Assembly (NCBI RefSeq): GCF_021206925.1 | Contig: NZ_JAJPRF010000001.1 | Span: forward strand, 186,001 to 250,000 | Reading direction: 5' to 3' | DNA length: 64,000 nucleotides | DNA from: Rhodoflexus caldus | Lineage (GTDB): Bacteria; Bacteroidota; Bacteroidia; Cytophagales; Thermoflexibacteraceae | In this document: piece after piece, positions 42,962-51,696 of the stretch | Layout of the letters: the number at the start of each line of letters is the position of its first letter | Position numbering within the stretch: the stretch's first letter is position 1 | The notes under the pieces: generated by a model | Databases searched by the model: none | Told to the model about the DNA's origin: nothing | The model's input: only the letters and a program-made list of their open reading frames with translations | Made by a program: the position numbers and the translations under genes

Positions 42962-44560
42962 TTATTGAGTTATTTGGAAGCTGATAGCATCTACGTTTGC
43001 TTTCACATCCAAAATGTCGCCTTTGTAGTTACGACGTTTTACTTGTTTCACCTCAATAATCAGGCGGTCGCCTTCTTTTGCTTGTGCACGGAAGTCAGCC
43101 AAGTTAGCCTCTTCAGTGGTGAATTTACGCTCCGGAATAATCGGACGACGGCCGCGCACCAGCATTACAGTCCATTCTGTAACACGATAGTTAGCATCTT
43201 TCGGAATTACATCGCGAATGCTTGGGTCGCCAAGTGCACGTGCTTTCAGCGAAGTAGGACAAGCACCACCGTTTTTCACATCCAAAGGTTTGCCTCCATT
43301 CAGAATTTCAACCTTAGGTTCAGGCAACAGTTTTACCTTGAACTCCTTAGGCTCAATCAGGTTGCCATCGCTGAATACTTTAAGCACTACTTTGTTGGCA
43401 GTAGGTACAACGATAACTTCACTCTTAGAAGCACCTTTGATTACCTCAGCACCTTCAGCTTGGAAAGACGGGTTGTAAGCGGCACCTAATGCAGGTACGT
43501 TTACTTTCAACTCGTTACCGCACTGGAAGTAGAGAGCAGAAACGTTAGCTGCCTGAATATCTACCACAGGTTTAGCCACGATATACTCTTCTTTCACGCG
43601 GAATACAGTGTCTTCGCCGTCGGCTTTCTTGATTTTGATAGTACCTTCCCAAGATTTTTTCAGATTACCATCTTTATCATAGTTGCCGCCCTGAGCAGTA
43701 AACTCTACGGTACCGATACCATTTTCAACTTTTACTGCACCGGCTGTAGAAGACATTTGAGGCACGATATTAGAAGCAGAGGCAGCTAAGAACATAGTTG
43801 CGCGATATTTTGTACCGGCAGCTACAATCTTAGATTCTGCGCTTACCATAGCATTGATGCGGTCAAATTTAATTTCCACACCACCTACTTTAGAACTCAG
43901 CTTCTTGATAACATCGCTCTCCGCACGCACAACATCTGACTGGAATTGGCTAAGAATAGCCAAACAAGCTACTAAAGGAGTGCGTTCGAAGTTAATTTGC
44001 GCAAAATCCTTGTGGTTTTGGTTGCCGTCGTTTTTGAAGCGAGGCATTTCCTTAGCATCCAGCGCAATTTTCGCAATCTGAATTTCTTTGTCGTAAGTGC
44101 TCATTTTTTCGGCAAACTCATTGAGTCGTTTTTTCAACTCATAGGCTTTACCATTTTTTGAGCCTTCCGGACCAATAAGAAATGTAGTGGACTTATCGTA
44201 GTTTTTCTCATCTACATACTTACCGTCGTCTTTCATACCGCCGGTGTACTCGATTAAGTCTTTGCGTATTTTCTCGATGAAGTCCATCATTTCCGATGTC
44301 TTCGCCTTAGCGTCTTCTGCCTGAGCAATAATTGCCAAATCTTTTGGCTTATTGCCTTCTTTGGCCACTTGGGCTTTCATGCCCTCTAATGTTTTATTGG
44401 TTGCTTCGCGAGCAAGACTGTTGGCATAACGGAGACTGTCATCCATATAATAGAACTTCTCCAATACCGTGTTGCTCACTTGCAAGGCCAACAAACAGGT
44501 CAGTACGAGATACATCATGTTAATCATCGCCTGCCTTGGTGTTACCTTACCACCTGCCAT
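42962..44560 (-). CDS. gldM: Type IX secretion / gliding motor protein GldM (PorM)
   Basis: A 532-residue protein with one N-terminal membrane helix (MINMMYLVLTCLLALQVSNT) and a large periplasmic part made of a helical domain and three beta domains. With GldL it forms the proton-driven motor of type IX secretion, spanning the periplasm to the GldK/GldN ring. The opening MAGGKVTPRQAMINMMYLVL is diagnostic. Gap to gldL 54 bp. Confidence 0.96.
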   Translation of the reverse strand: MAGGKVTPRQAMINMMYLVLTCLLALQVSNTVLEKFYYMDDSLRYANSLAREATNKTLEGMKAQVAKEGNKPKDLAIIAQAEDAKAKTSEMMDFIEKIRKDLIEYTGGMKDDGKYVDEKNYDKSTTFLIGPEGSKNGKAYELKKRLNEFAEKMSTYDKEIQIAKIALDAKEMPRFKNDGNQNHKDFAQINFERTPLVACLAILSQFQSDVVRAESDVIKKLSSKVGGVEIKFDRINAMVSAESKIVAAGTKYRATMFLAASASNIVPQMSSTAGAVKVENGIGTVEFTAQGGNYDKDGNLKKSWEGTIKIKKADGEDTVFRVKEEYIVAKPVVDIQAANVSALYFQCGNELKVNVPALGAAYNPSFQAEGAEVIKGASKSEVIVVPTANKVVLKVFSDGNLIEPKEFKVKLLPEPKVEILNGGKPLDVKNGGACPTSLKARALGDPSIRDVIPKDANYRVTEWTVMLVRGRRPIIPERKFTTEEANLADFRAQAKEGDRLIIEVKQVKRRNYKGDILDVKANVDAISFQITQ

Positions 44561-44614
44561 AACTCAGTTCTCTTTTTTTGGTTAGAAAATTATTGAAATT
44601 AATATGACAAGGTA

Positions 44615-45433
44615 TTAGCCTTTCATTGCGGTCAGCATGTTGCCGTACACTTTGTTCAGAGAAGTCAAATTGGCTGTCAGTTTTGACATCTGGTCTTTGA
44701 ACAATTGAGATTCTTTGCTTGCGTCGGCCATGCTCTCCATAGCTACTGTAAGGTTGCCATAGAATTTATTCATTGCCTTTAAGTGGCTGTTGGCATCTTT
44801 CAATTCCATTTCATACACTGCGTTCAGCGCACCCAAGTTTTTGGTAATAGTCTGTACTTGTGCATGATATTCTTTTGCCTGTGCAGAGGCATTAGCCATT
44901 GCAGCCATTGCTTCCACAGTAGAAGCATATGATTTATTCAGTGTTACTAAAGACTGAGAAGCTGCACGCAGATTTTTAGAATAGTCTTCGGAAGCAGCAG
45001 CAGCCTCGCTCATGTCGCGCATTTTCAATGCTGACTCGTTGAGAGTTTTGATACCTTTACCAAAGCTCTTGAAAGATTCGGTAGAAAGGTCTGCTTCTTG
45101 CAACATTTGGTCGAGGCCAACAAGTGCACCTGTAGCAGCAAGTTTATTGGCAGCCTGAGAATCAACTTTAGTAGCTTGACCTTCATCTGCCAATTCAGGA
45201 TACACGCGCTCCCACTCATAGTGCTTCTCAGGAGGAGGAACAGGTGCAATTACACCCAGTAAGAAGATGAATGCTTCCACAGAAAGTCCTACAACGAGCA
45301 TAGGACCGGCACCCGGCCATGACATAATCTTGAACATGGCACCTACGATAACCACCGCAGCACCTACGCTGGTGATTTTTGGAACTACCACGCGATTAAA
45401 CTTCGCGACAGCGCTTTCTTTTCCGCTACCCAT
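44615..45433 (-). CDS. gldL: Type IX secretion / gliding motor protein GldL (PorL)
   Basis: A 272-residue inner-membrane motor protein with two helices near residues 20-70 (VGAAVVIVGAMFKIMSWPGA; VGLSVEAFIFLLGVI), including the conserved glutamate in SVEAFIF that is implicated in proton flow in this family, and a cytoplasmic coiled-coil tail with repeated LNKSYASTVEAM-like units. Located between gldK and gldM. Confidence 0.96.
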   Translation of the reverse strand: MGSGKESAVAKFNRVVVPKITSVGAAVVIVGAMFKIMSWPGAGPMLVVGLSVEAFIFLLGVIAPVPPPEKHYEWERVYPELADEGQATKVDSQAANKLAATGALVGLDQMLQEADLSTESFKSFGKGIKTLNESALKMRDMSEAAAASEDYSKNLRAASQSLVTLNKSYASTVEAMAAMANASAQAKEYHAQVQTITKNLGALNAVYEMELKDANSHLKAMNKFYGNLTVAMESMADASKESQLFKDQMSKLTANLTSLNKVYGNMLTAMKG

Positions 45434-45556
45434 TTTGTTTGAAGGTTAAATGATTGAAAATTTAATTAAGTTAAAATTGTGATTGAGGTTGTCAAAATAA
45501 GGTAAATTCCTACGGATTGTCAATAGGGGATTTACGCTATTTCTCACTTTTAACGC

Positions 45557-45605
45557 AAAAAGTCCGGCAATATTGCATTGGACGCAACCCATTGCCGGAC
45601 TTTTT
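45557..45605 (-). terminator. Hairpin between gldK and gldL
   Basis: AAAAAGTCCGGCAAT pairs perfectly over 15 bp with ATTGCCGGACTTTTT around a 19-nt loop, ending in T on the minus strand. The 194-bp gap is long for this cluster, and a promoter for gldL may lie between 45434 and 45556. Confidence 0.8.
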
Positions 45606-45627
45606 ACAAAAAATTAATGGTGAAATA

Positions 45628-46713
45628 TTAGAATTCAAAGCCAGAAGAGCGTCCCAAATAGGTCATTGCGCAACGGAAACCAATAAATGAACGTGCAGTA
45701 TCTCCATACTCAAAGCTACGTGTACCGGTTTCAATCAGGAAAGCAATATCTTTCCATGAGCCGCCACGGATAAGTTTGCGTGGTTCGTTTTCGTCGTAAT
45801 AGGTGGGGTTCAAATCCCATACCAACGGCACGCTTACGGGGCTGAAAGCATCCTCGCACCACTCGGCAACATTACCGGCCATATCGTAAAGGCCGTAATC
45901 GTTAGCAAAGTAAGACGCTACCGGGCCTGTGTAAGAGAAGCCGTCATCATAATAATTACCGCGTCCGGGTTTGAAATTGGCAAGTGCACAGCCTTTGGCG
46001 TTTCGTACATATGGGCCACCCCAAGGATATTTTGCCATGTCGCGGCCGCCACGAGCTGCATACTCCCATTCGGCTTCGGAAGGCAAGCGGAAGTTAGGCA
46101 TCGGGAACTTGCCTTTGTCTGTTCTGGCCTGATTCAACTTTTTGGTGCGCCATTCGCAAAACAGCAGGGCAGCTTTCCATGAAACACCTACTACGGGATA
46201 ATCGTCATAAGCGGGATGGTCAAAGTAATAGGTAGTCATTGGGTCGCCCATGTGGTAGGTGAAATCTTTCATCCATACCATTGTGTCAGGATAGGCGATA
46301 TCTTTCAGAGACTGTTCATCTTCAATTAATGGCAGAACTTTTCTGTAGCGAACAAAAATGGTGCTGTCGCCACCCAAAGGAAAATGGTCAGCAGCTTCAT
46401 ATATAAACTGGCGATACTCGTTGTTGGTAATTTCGGTATCGTCCATGTAAAAGCCGCTGATGGTAATTTGCTTGTTCATGGAAATTTTAGAGGAAGCTAC
46501 ATCCTCGTCTGCCTGCCCCATGTGAAAAGTACCGGGAGGAATGGAAACCATGCCGTATGGTAATTCCTGCTTCCACCCTTCGCGCCCCTGAACGCCTGTC
46601 AGTTCACCGGTATCTTTGTTCTTACCGCCAAAAATACAGCTTTGTAAGACCAGCACTAATGCCAAAGTGCTGTAAAGCGGTGATACACTACGCAATCGGC
46701 CATATCGTATCAT
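45628..46713 (-). CDS. gldK: Type IX secretion / gliding lipoprotein GldK (PorK)
   Basis: A lipoprotein of about 361 residues. The signal MIRYGRLRSVSPLYS leads into a lipobox LVLQSC. The mature part is a formylglycine-generating-enzyme-like (SUMF1) domain: GMVSIPPGTFHMGQADED, MDDTEITNNEYRQF, FRLPSEAEWEYAARGG and DMAGNVAEWCEDAFSP. I chose the ATG at 46713 because in-frame ATGs at 46725 and 46749 give an acidic, unusually long leader. It anchors the outer-membrane ring with GldN. Confidence 0.93.
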   Translation of the reverse strand: MIRYGRLRSVSPLYSTLALVLVLQSCIFGGKNKDTGELTGVQGREGWKQELPYGMVSIPPGTFHMGQADEDVASSKISMNKQITISGFYMDDTEITNNEYRQFIYEAADHFPLGGDSTIFVRYRKVLPLIEDEQSLKDIAYPDTMVWMKDFTYHMGDPMTTYYFDHPAYDDYPVVGVSWKAALLFCEWRTKKLNQARTDKGKFPMPNFRLPSEAEWEYAARGGRDMAKYPWGGPYVRNAKGCALANFKPGRGNYYDDGFSYTGPVASYFANDYGLYDMAGNVAEWCEDAFSPVSVPLVWDLNPTYYDENEPRKLIRGGSWKDIAFLIETGTRSFEYGDTARSFIGFRCAMTYLGRSSGFEF

Positions 46714-46826
46714 AATTCTGAGCATGATTTCTATCAGTTTATCAGACATTGGTCGTGTCTTCTCAATAGGGTTTTAATAGGTAACGACTTTCAGCGCAAT
46801 TTCTTGCAAAAATAAGTCCAAAAGTT

Positions 46827-47813
46827 TTAGTCAAATCTGAATCTTGGCGTTCTGATATTAAATAATTCCGCCTTTTTAGGGGCAGGTATGCGATAGCCAA
46901 TTCTGAGTTCATGCGAAGTGGCAGCTTTTGCCGCTGCACCGGTTATTTCATAGTCAAATGCATAGCCCAGTGTCATGGAATTGTCTTTCAATATAGAAGC
47001 ACCGATGAGCATTGAAACACTGCTGACAGGGCCTAAATCGCGAAAGGAGGCTCCCGCATAATATTTGCGGCTGATATCCAGCAATACGGCACCTTCATAA
47101 GAAACAACGTTTCGCAAGTTAGTTTTAACAATGGCGGAAGGCCGAACAGAAAAATCAGAAGACAACACAAACTCTCCGCCGCCCAATAAGGTATAGTTTC
47201 GCTCAAGCGGGCTAATCGCAAATGTTGTACCATATTCAAATCCGGGTTGCAGCAAGTGGTTGGCACTAATGCCGGCAAAATACTTTTGGGTAGAGTAGTA
47301 CATGCCTACTGCAAAGTCGGGTGTAAATTGGCTTTCTCTGCCCCTGCCTATGATGAGCGGGTCGTTGGGTTCATTAGGACGCAGTTTCCCGAAATCGAAG
47401 GTTTGATTATAGAAACCGCCCCGCATACCCAAAGACAAACGCGCACCGTTTTTTAATGTATGATGATATGCATAGGACAGTTGTATGTCGTTGTTAGTAA
47501 TTGGCCCCAATGCATCGTTCAGAATATGAATACCCACGCCGCTGCGTATGGCATTAATGGGCATAGTGGCAGACAATACGGTGCTGACAGGTGCTCCACC
47601 ATCACCATCGAGGGTGGTGCTGTAACCTACCCACTGCCTGCGATGGATTAAATTAAAATGTGTAAAACGACTGTCTATACCTGCAGTGGCCGGGTTTAAG
47701 TAAAGCTGATTAAACATAAACTGGCTGAACTGCGCATCTTGCTGTGCCGATGCTTCCCACCCAAAACCTAACGTAAACAGGGTAATGAGAAAGTAAACAA
47801 GGTTTCTTTTCAT
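46827..47813 (-). CDS. porP: PorP/SprF-family type IX secretion membrane protein
   Basis: A 328-residue outer-membrane beta-barrel. Signal peptide ends GWEASAQ. QQDAQFSQFMFNQLYLNPAT is the unmistakable start of mature PorP/SprF proteins, and AGIDSRFTHFNLIHRRQWVG continues it. Position just upstream of gldKLMN matches the por operon order. Members attach secreted adhesins or modulate type IX secretion. Confidence 0.92.
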   Translation of the reverse strand: MKRNLVYFLITLFTLGFGWEASAQQDAQFSQFMFNQLYLNPATAGIDSRFTHFNLIHRRQWVGYSTTLDGDGGAPVSTVLSATMPINAIRSGVGIHILNDALGPITNNDIQLSYAYHHTLKNGARLSLGMRGGFYNQTFDFGKLRPNEPNDPLIIGRGRESQFTPDFAVGMYYSTQKYFAGISANHLLQPGFEYGTTFAISPLERNYTLLGGGEFVLSSDFSVRPSAIVKTNLRNVVSYEGAVLLDISRKYYAGASFRDLGPVSSVSMLIGASILKDNSMTLGYAFDYEITGAAAKAATSHELRIGYRIPAPKKAELFNIRTPRFRFD

Positions 47814-47847
47814 AATTGCCTAACAGAATGTTGGGCAATATAGCAAA

Positions 47848-48651
47848 TTATTGCTTATTGCTTTTTTCTGTTTCTTTGATATAAAGCTCGATAGCCCCTG
47901 TCATGGAAGGTGCATCGGGATGGGGAGCCTGAATATCGAGTATCAGGTTATTGTCTGTAACAGCTTTGCCGGTAGTTGGCCCGAAAGCGGCGAATAATAT
48001 ATCCCCTTGTTTAAATTCAGGGAAGTTGGTCAGCAGTGAATTAACGCCCGACGGACTGAAAAAAGCAATGAGGTCGTACTGCTTAATGTCCATATCTTTC
48101 AAGTCGCTGGGGACTGTATGATAGATAATGGCCTCCGTGAACTTAATGCCGCTTTTTTCCATAAATGCGGGCAGGTCGTCCTTGCGGATATCTGAACAAG
48201 GATACAGGTAGTTTTCCGTTTTATGTTTTTTAATCAAATCGAACAGGTCGGTAACGGTTCTTTTACCCGTGAATATTTTGCGCTTGCGGATGGTGATATA
48301 TTTCTGCAAATAATTGGCTGTTTGGTCAGAAATGCAGAAATATTTCATCTCGGGGGGCATCTCTATTTTGCTTTCGCTACACAGTTTGAACAAATGATCA
48401 ACCGCATTTTTGCTGGTAAAGATGATAGCCGTATGTTCTAATATATTGATTTTTTGCTTCCTAAACTCTTTGATACCAACGGGATCAACCTGAATAAAGG
48501 GGCGAAAATCTATCTGCAAGTTGAATTTGGCAGCCAACTCGGAATAAGGGTTTTTGTCGGATTCCGGCCTTGGCTGTGAAATCAGAATTCTTTTGATTGG
48601 CTTGAGACGTTCAGGATGCAGCACAATGGATGAAACTTTACCCTCTGTCAT
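47848..48651 (-). CDS. hemD: Uroporphyrinogen-III synthase-like protein
   Basis: A 267-residue protein of the HemD fold with two alternating alpha/beta lobes: ILISQPRPESDKNPY, IIFTSKNAVDHLFKLC, DLIAFFSPSGVNSLL and FAAFGPTTGKAV. HemD closes the tetrapyrrole ring in haem and sirohaem synthesis. In Bacteroidota a HemD homologue frequently lies beside type IX secretion and DUF4271 genes, as here; whether this one is the biosynthetic enzyme or a diverged copy cannot be decided from sequence alone. Confidence 0.82.
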   Translation of the reverse strand: MTEGKVSSIVLHPERLKPIKRILISQPRPESDKNPYSELAAKFNLQIDFRPFIQVDPVGIKEFRKQKINILEHTAIIFTSKNAVDHLFKLCSESKIEMPPEMKYFCISDQTANYLQKYITIRKRKIFTGKRTVTDLFDLIKKHKTENYLYPCSDIRKDDLPAFMEKSGIKFTEAIIYHTVPSDLKDMDIKQYDLIAFFSPSGVNSLLTNFPEFKQGDILFAAFGPTTGKAVTDNNLILDIQAPHPDAPSMTGAIELYIKETEKSNKQ

Positions 48652-48660
48652 ATGTAAGAT

Positions 48661-49854
48661 TTATGAAGGAATCAGAAATAGCTTGAGTACTAACAATAGA
48701 GGTAATACTTCGGTAGTGCAAAGATAGGCAATTAAATAAATAAATCGCTGTGGAACCGATAAGTACAACACAAGTCCTGTGAGGGCGGTTACTGTTACCC
48801 ACCCCCAAATCAGCGAATAATACAATATGTGCGGTGAAATATACAGCCGATAATAATGGCTCAGATGGTAGGCTGTAAACAGCGCAAATATGAGCAGAAT
48901 GAATATTTTGTAAATATTAAAACTGATGGCTATATGCTTTTCGGCCAGTGTGCGATGTGCAAAAACGCCATGTAACAGTTCTATTAACAGGTATTTCAAC
49001 AACAGAAATAGCATCAACCACCCGCCGATTTTCAAGTAATTGCCAATAAACCAATCATTCCCTTCAGCAAGGGCGGCAACTTGTGCGAACGAAGTGGAGT
49101 ATTCGGCAACAAGCATCAGCAGGTAGGTTGCTAAGGCAGCAAACATTACTGCAAATACCAACAATGCGTTAAAGTCTGTTTTTTCCTGAACTTCACGGTA
49201 TTTGAACAGTTGAATGAGCGACTGTAAGCTATCCTTAATGGAAACGTAGCGCGGGTTGATTAACGAAAATGCGGCAAGCATCACACTACACGCAACAGCA
49301 ACTACCAACAGATAATTCTTTTGCTCGGGAGTACGGCGTATCGTTGCAGTTTGCCTCGGTCTGTTCTTAGCGGCCAAAGATTTTGCAGTACTTTTTATTA
49401 AAGAGTCTCTTCGTACAGCAACAGGTTCGGTTTGTTGCTCGCCTAAAAACAAGGGGGGCAGTTTTGCTATCGGGCGCTCGAATGCATAGGTTAGTAACAA
49501 AGTGGTATTGCCTGCTGCTAAACTGTCCAAGTCCCATACCATTGTTTGGGGTTGTCGGATATAGTGGCTGAGATTGTTGTTAATAAACAATAGCGTTTCC
49601 TTTTCAACGGGTAATACCAACTTTCGGGCAGGTTGCCATGCCTGAGGTTGCAGCACTACATGCAGATAGCGAGTAGGCGGATGAATACCGGGCAAGTACG
49701 GCACGTATATTTTTTCGTTGTAGTCATATATCAGCCACCGGTGGCTGATGTCTTCATAGATGGCAAGACCTGTTGCAGACTGCCCAAAAGCATTACATGC
49801 TACAAGGCTCATCCACAACAGGCCTATCCAATAACTACACCAACGCTTACCCAT
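48661..49854 (-). CDS. DUF4271 multi-helix membrane protein
   Basis: A 397-residue protein: signal peptide (MGKRWCSYWIGLLWMSLVAC, possibly cut at CNAFGQ), an extracytoplasmic region to about residue 180, then about six to eight membrane helices including LIWGWVTVTALTGLVLYLSV and LLLVLKLFLI at the end, the DUF4271 pattern. Function unknown. The ATG at 49854 avoids overlap with the preceding gene. The gene ends 9 bp before hemD and is likely cotranscribed with it. Confidence 0.8.
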   Translation of the reverse strand: MGKRWCSYWIGLLWMSLVACNAFGQSATGLAIYEDISHRWLIYDYNEKIYVPYLPGIHPPTRYLHVVLQPQAWQPARKLVLPVEKETLLFINNNLSHYIRQPQTMVWDLDSLAAGNTTLLLTYAFERPIAKLPPLFLGEQQTEPVAVRRDSLIKSTAKSLAAKNRPRQTATIRRTPEQKNYLLVVAVACSVMLAAFSLINPRYVSIKDSLQSLIQLFKYREVQEKTDFNALLVFAVMFAALATYLLMLVAEYSTSFAQVAALAEGNDWFIGNYLKIGGWLMLFLLLKYLLIELLHGVFAHRTLAEKHIAISFNIYKIFILLIFALFTAYHLSHYYRLYISPHILYYSLIWGWVTVTALTGLVLYLSVPQRFIYLIAYLCTTEVLPLLLVLKLFLIPS

Positions 49855-49873
49855 CTGCCTCGTTTCTTCCCGA

Positions 49874-51220
49874 CTACTTAATTTCTGATGCCCAGTTGAA
49901 GCGGTCGGAAGCAGAAAATGCCCACGGAGCCGCATTGTTTTCAATATTGGCAAACATGGAGTTCCATGATGCAGGCGTAGCGGACTCTTCCATCGCTATA
50001 TATTGCCGCACTTGCAAAATGATGTCCAATGGGTTGATATTAATCGGGCAGGCATCTACACAGGCATTGCAGGTAGTACATGCCATCACTTCTTCTTTGG
50101 TGATGTAGTCGCCGTACAGGGATTTGCCATCATCATAGCCCTCGCCGAACTTGGCAATCAGCTCGCCTTTTTCTTCCAGACGGTCGCGGGTGTCCATCAT
50201 AATTTTGCGCGGGCTGAGCAGTTTGCCGGTGATATTGGCAGGACAAGAGGCCGTACAACGTCCGCATTCGGTGCAACTGTAAGCATCCATCAGGTTTTTC
50301 CATGTCAGGTCTTCCACGTCTTTTGCACCGAATCGGGAAATTTCTTGTGGAGCGGCTGCTTCCTGACCATCGTTGATACCCAGCATAGATTTTACTTCGG
50401 CAGTAACTACTGCCATGTTTTCAATCTTACCCTTGGGTTCCAGATTGGAAAAATAGGTATTGGGGAATGCCAGCGCAATATGCAAGTGTTTAGAGTAGGT
50501 TACGTAAACGGCAAAGGACATAATGCCTAAAATGTGCAGCCACCATGCACCGCGCTCAAGCAGTATCAAAGAGCCGGTATCCAAGCCTTTATACAAAGGG
50601 ATGAGCAGGCTGCTTACCAGAAATGAGCCTACTTCGGGGTAGTGAGCCATGGCGTATGCGCTGTCTTCGCGGGTTTGCAGAATGCTGTCGGCGGCGTTCA
50701 TAGTGAACAGGCAGAACATCAGTGCAATTTCGGCCGTAAGGATGATATTGGCATCCATTCGCGGCCATTCGGTCATTTCACGGCTCCAGAAGCGGGGCAC
50801 CAGTCGGGCATTGCGACGAATCAGGAAGATTACGCAGGTAATTACAACCCCCAAAGCAAGCAACTCAAAGAAGTTCAGCAACAAGCGGTAGGCACTGCCC
50901 AAATAAGGCGCAAAAAGGCGGTGCGTGCCCAGCAGTCCATCCAGCACAATTTCCAGCACCTCAATATTGACAATGATAAAAGCCGCGTAAATGATGAAGT
51001 GCATCAGACCCACCAAGGGCTTATCAAACATTTTCTTTTGCCCGAAGGCAATCAGCAGCATGGTTTTCAGGCGCTCCGCAGGGCGGTCGGTGCGGTCGAG
51101 CGGTTTACCCAACCTGATATTGCCCGCAATGCGTTGTACGCGCGATGTAACGGCAATCGCGGCTGCCGCAAGCGCTGCCAAAAAGAAAAGTTGCTGCACA
51201 AGTGAAGTAAACAGTTCCAT
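49874..51220 (-). CDS. Membrane-bound (Fe-S) oxidoreductase, HdrC/GlpC-like
   Basis: A 448-residue protein with an N-terminal membrane domain of about five or six helices (NarI-like, with histidines suited to haem b) and a C-terminal ferredoxin-type domain with CTECGRCTASCP (near 312) and CTTCNACVDACP (near 375), two [4Fe-4S] clusters. It probably passes electrons between the quinone pool and a soluble partner. The usual partner with CCG cysteine motifs is not adjacent; DUF4271 follows instead. Confidence 0.88.
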   Translation of the reverse strand: MELFTSLVQQLFFLAALAAAAIAVTSRVQRIAGNIRLGKPLDRTDRPAERLKTMLLIAFGQKKMFDKPLVGLMHFIIYAAFIIVNIEVLEIVLDGLLGTHRLFAPYLGSAYRLLLNFFELLALGVVITCVIFLIRRNARLVPRFWSREMTEWPRMDANIILTAEIALMFCLFTMNAADSILQTREDSAYAMAHYPEVGSFLVSSLLIPLYKGLDTGSLILLERGAWWLHILGIMSFAVYVTYSKHLHIALAFPNTYFSNLEPKGKIENMAVVTAEVKSMLGINDGQEAAAPQEISRFGAKDVEDLTWKNLMDAYSCTECGRCTASCPANITGKLLSPRKIMMDTRDRLEEKGELIAKFGEGYDDGKSLYGDYITKEEVMACTTCNACVDACPININPLDIILQVRQYIAMEESATPASWNSMFANIENNAAPWAFSASDRFNWASEIK

Positions 51221-51696
51221 AAGTCCTTGCAATAGTCTTGTAGCGTTTTGGCAAATTTAACCGATTTTCCTAAAAACCATTCGTCAGGCGATTGTGTTGG
51301 CCATGAGCTTTTAATTCCTGCCGTAAAATGCACCGAATTTCGTATTTTTGGGAATACTGCCTTTGTTGCAGGGGCATGGTAACTATTCAGATGAGATAAG
51401 CAAATTATAATAAGAAAACTGCCGGCAAAGACTTCGTCCGCCGACGGATTTAGGTAAAATGCCTTAAATTACTCACTTGCACATATGCGAAAGCGCAAGC
51501 AGTTTGTGAAGAGAATTTTTGCATAAAAAAATCAAAACCGGCAGACTAAAACCTGACAATCCTTAACGGTTTATCGTTTGTATGTAACATACGAAAAAGT
51601 ATCACAACATATCGCCCGAATTATTGCATTACTTTTGTTTTTTGGCTTAGGAATCGGACTTTTAAGGATGATTTTTAAGTAATCGCACAAACCGGC
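51221..51696. other. 476-bp gene-free region between divergent genes
   Basis: Contains TAAATTTG on the minus strand (51259-51252), 31 nt before the Fe-S gene, and TACTTTTG on the plus strand (51630-51637), 60 nt before the vWA gene, both exact -7 boxes. A diverged inverted copy of the dispersed repeat lies at 51481-51562. 51270-51480 shows nothing recognisable. Confidence 0.6.
51481..51562 (-). repeat. Dispersed repeat, copy D (diverged, inverted)
   Basis: On the minus strand CCTGACA's complement TGTCAGGTTTT is followed by GCAAAAATTC, TTCACAAACTGCTTGCGC and TTTCGCATATG, in the order and spacing of the tail in copy E (AAAAATTTTTCGC, AAACCACTCGCGC, TTTTACATAG). The second hairpin arm is lost. 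Confidence 0.45.
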
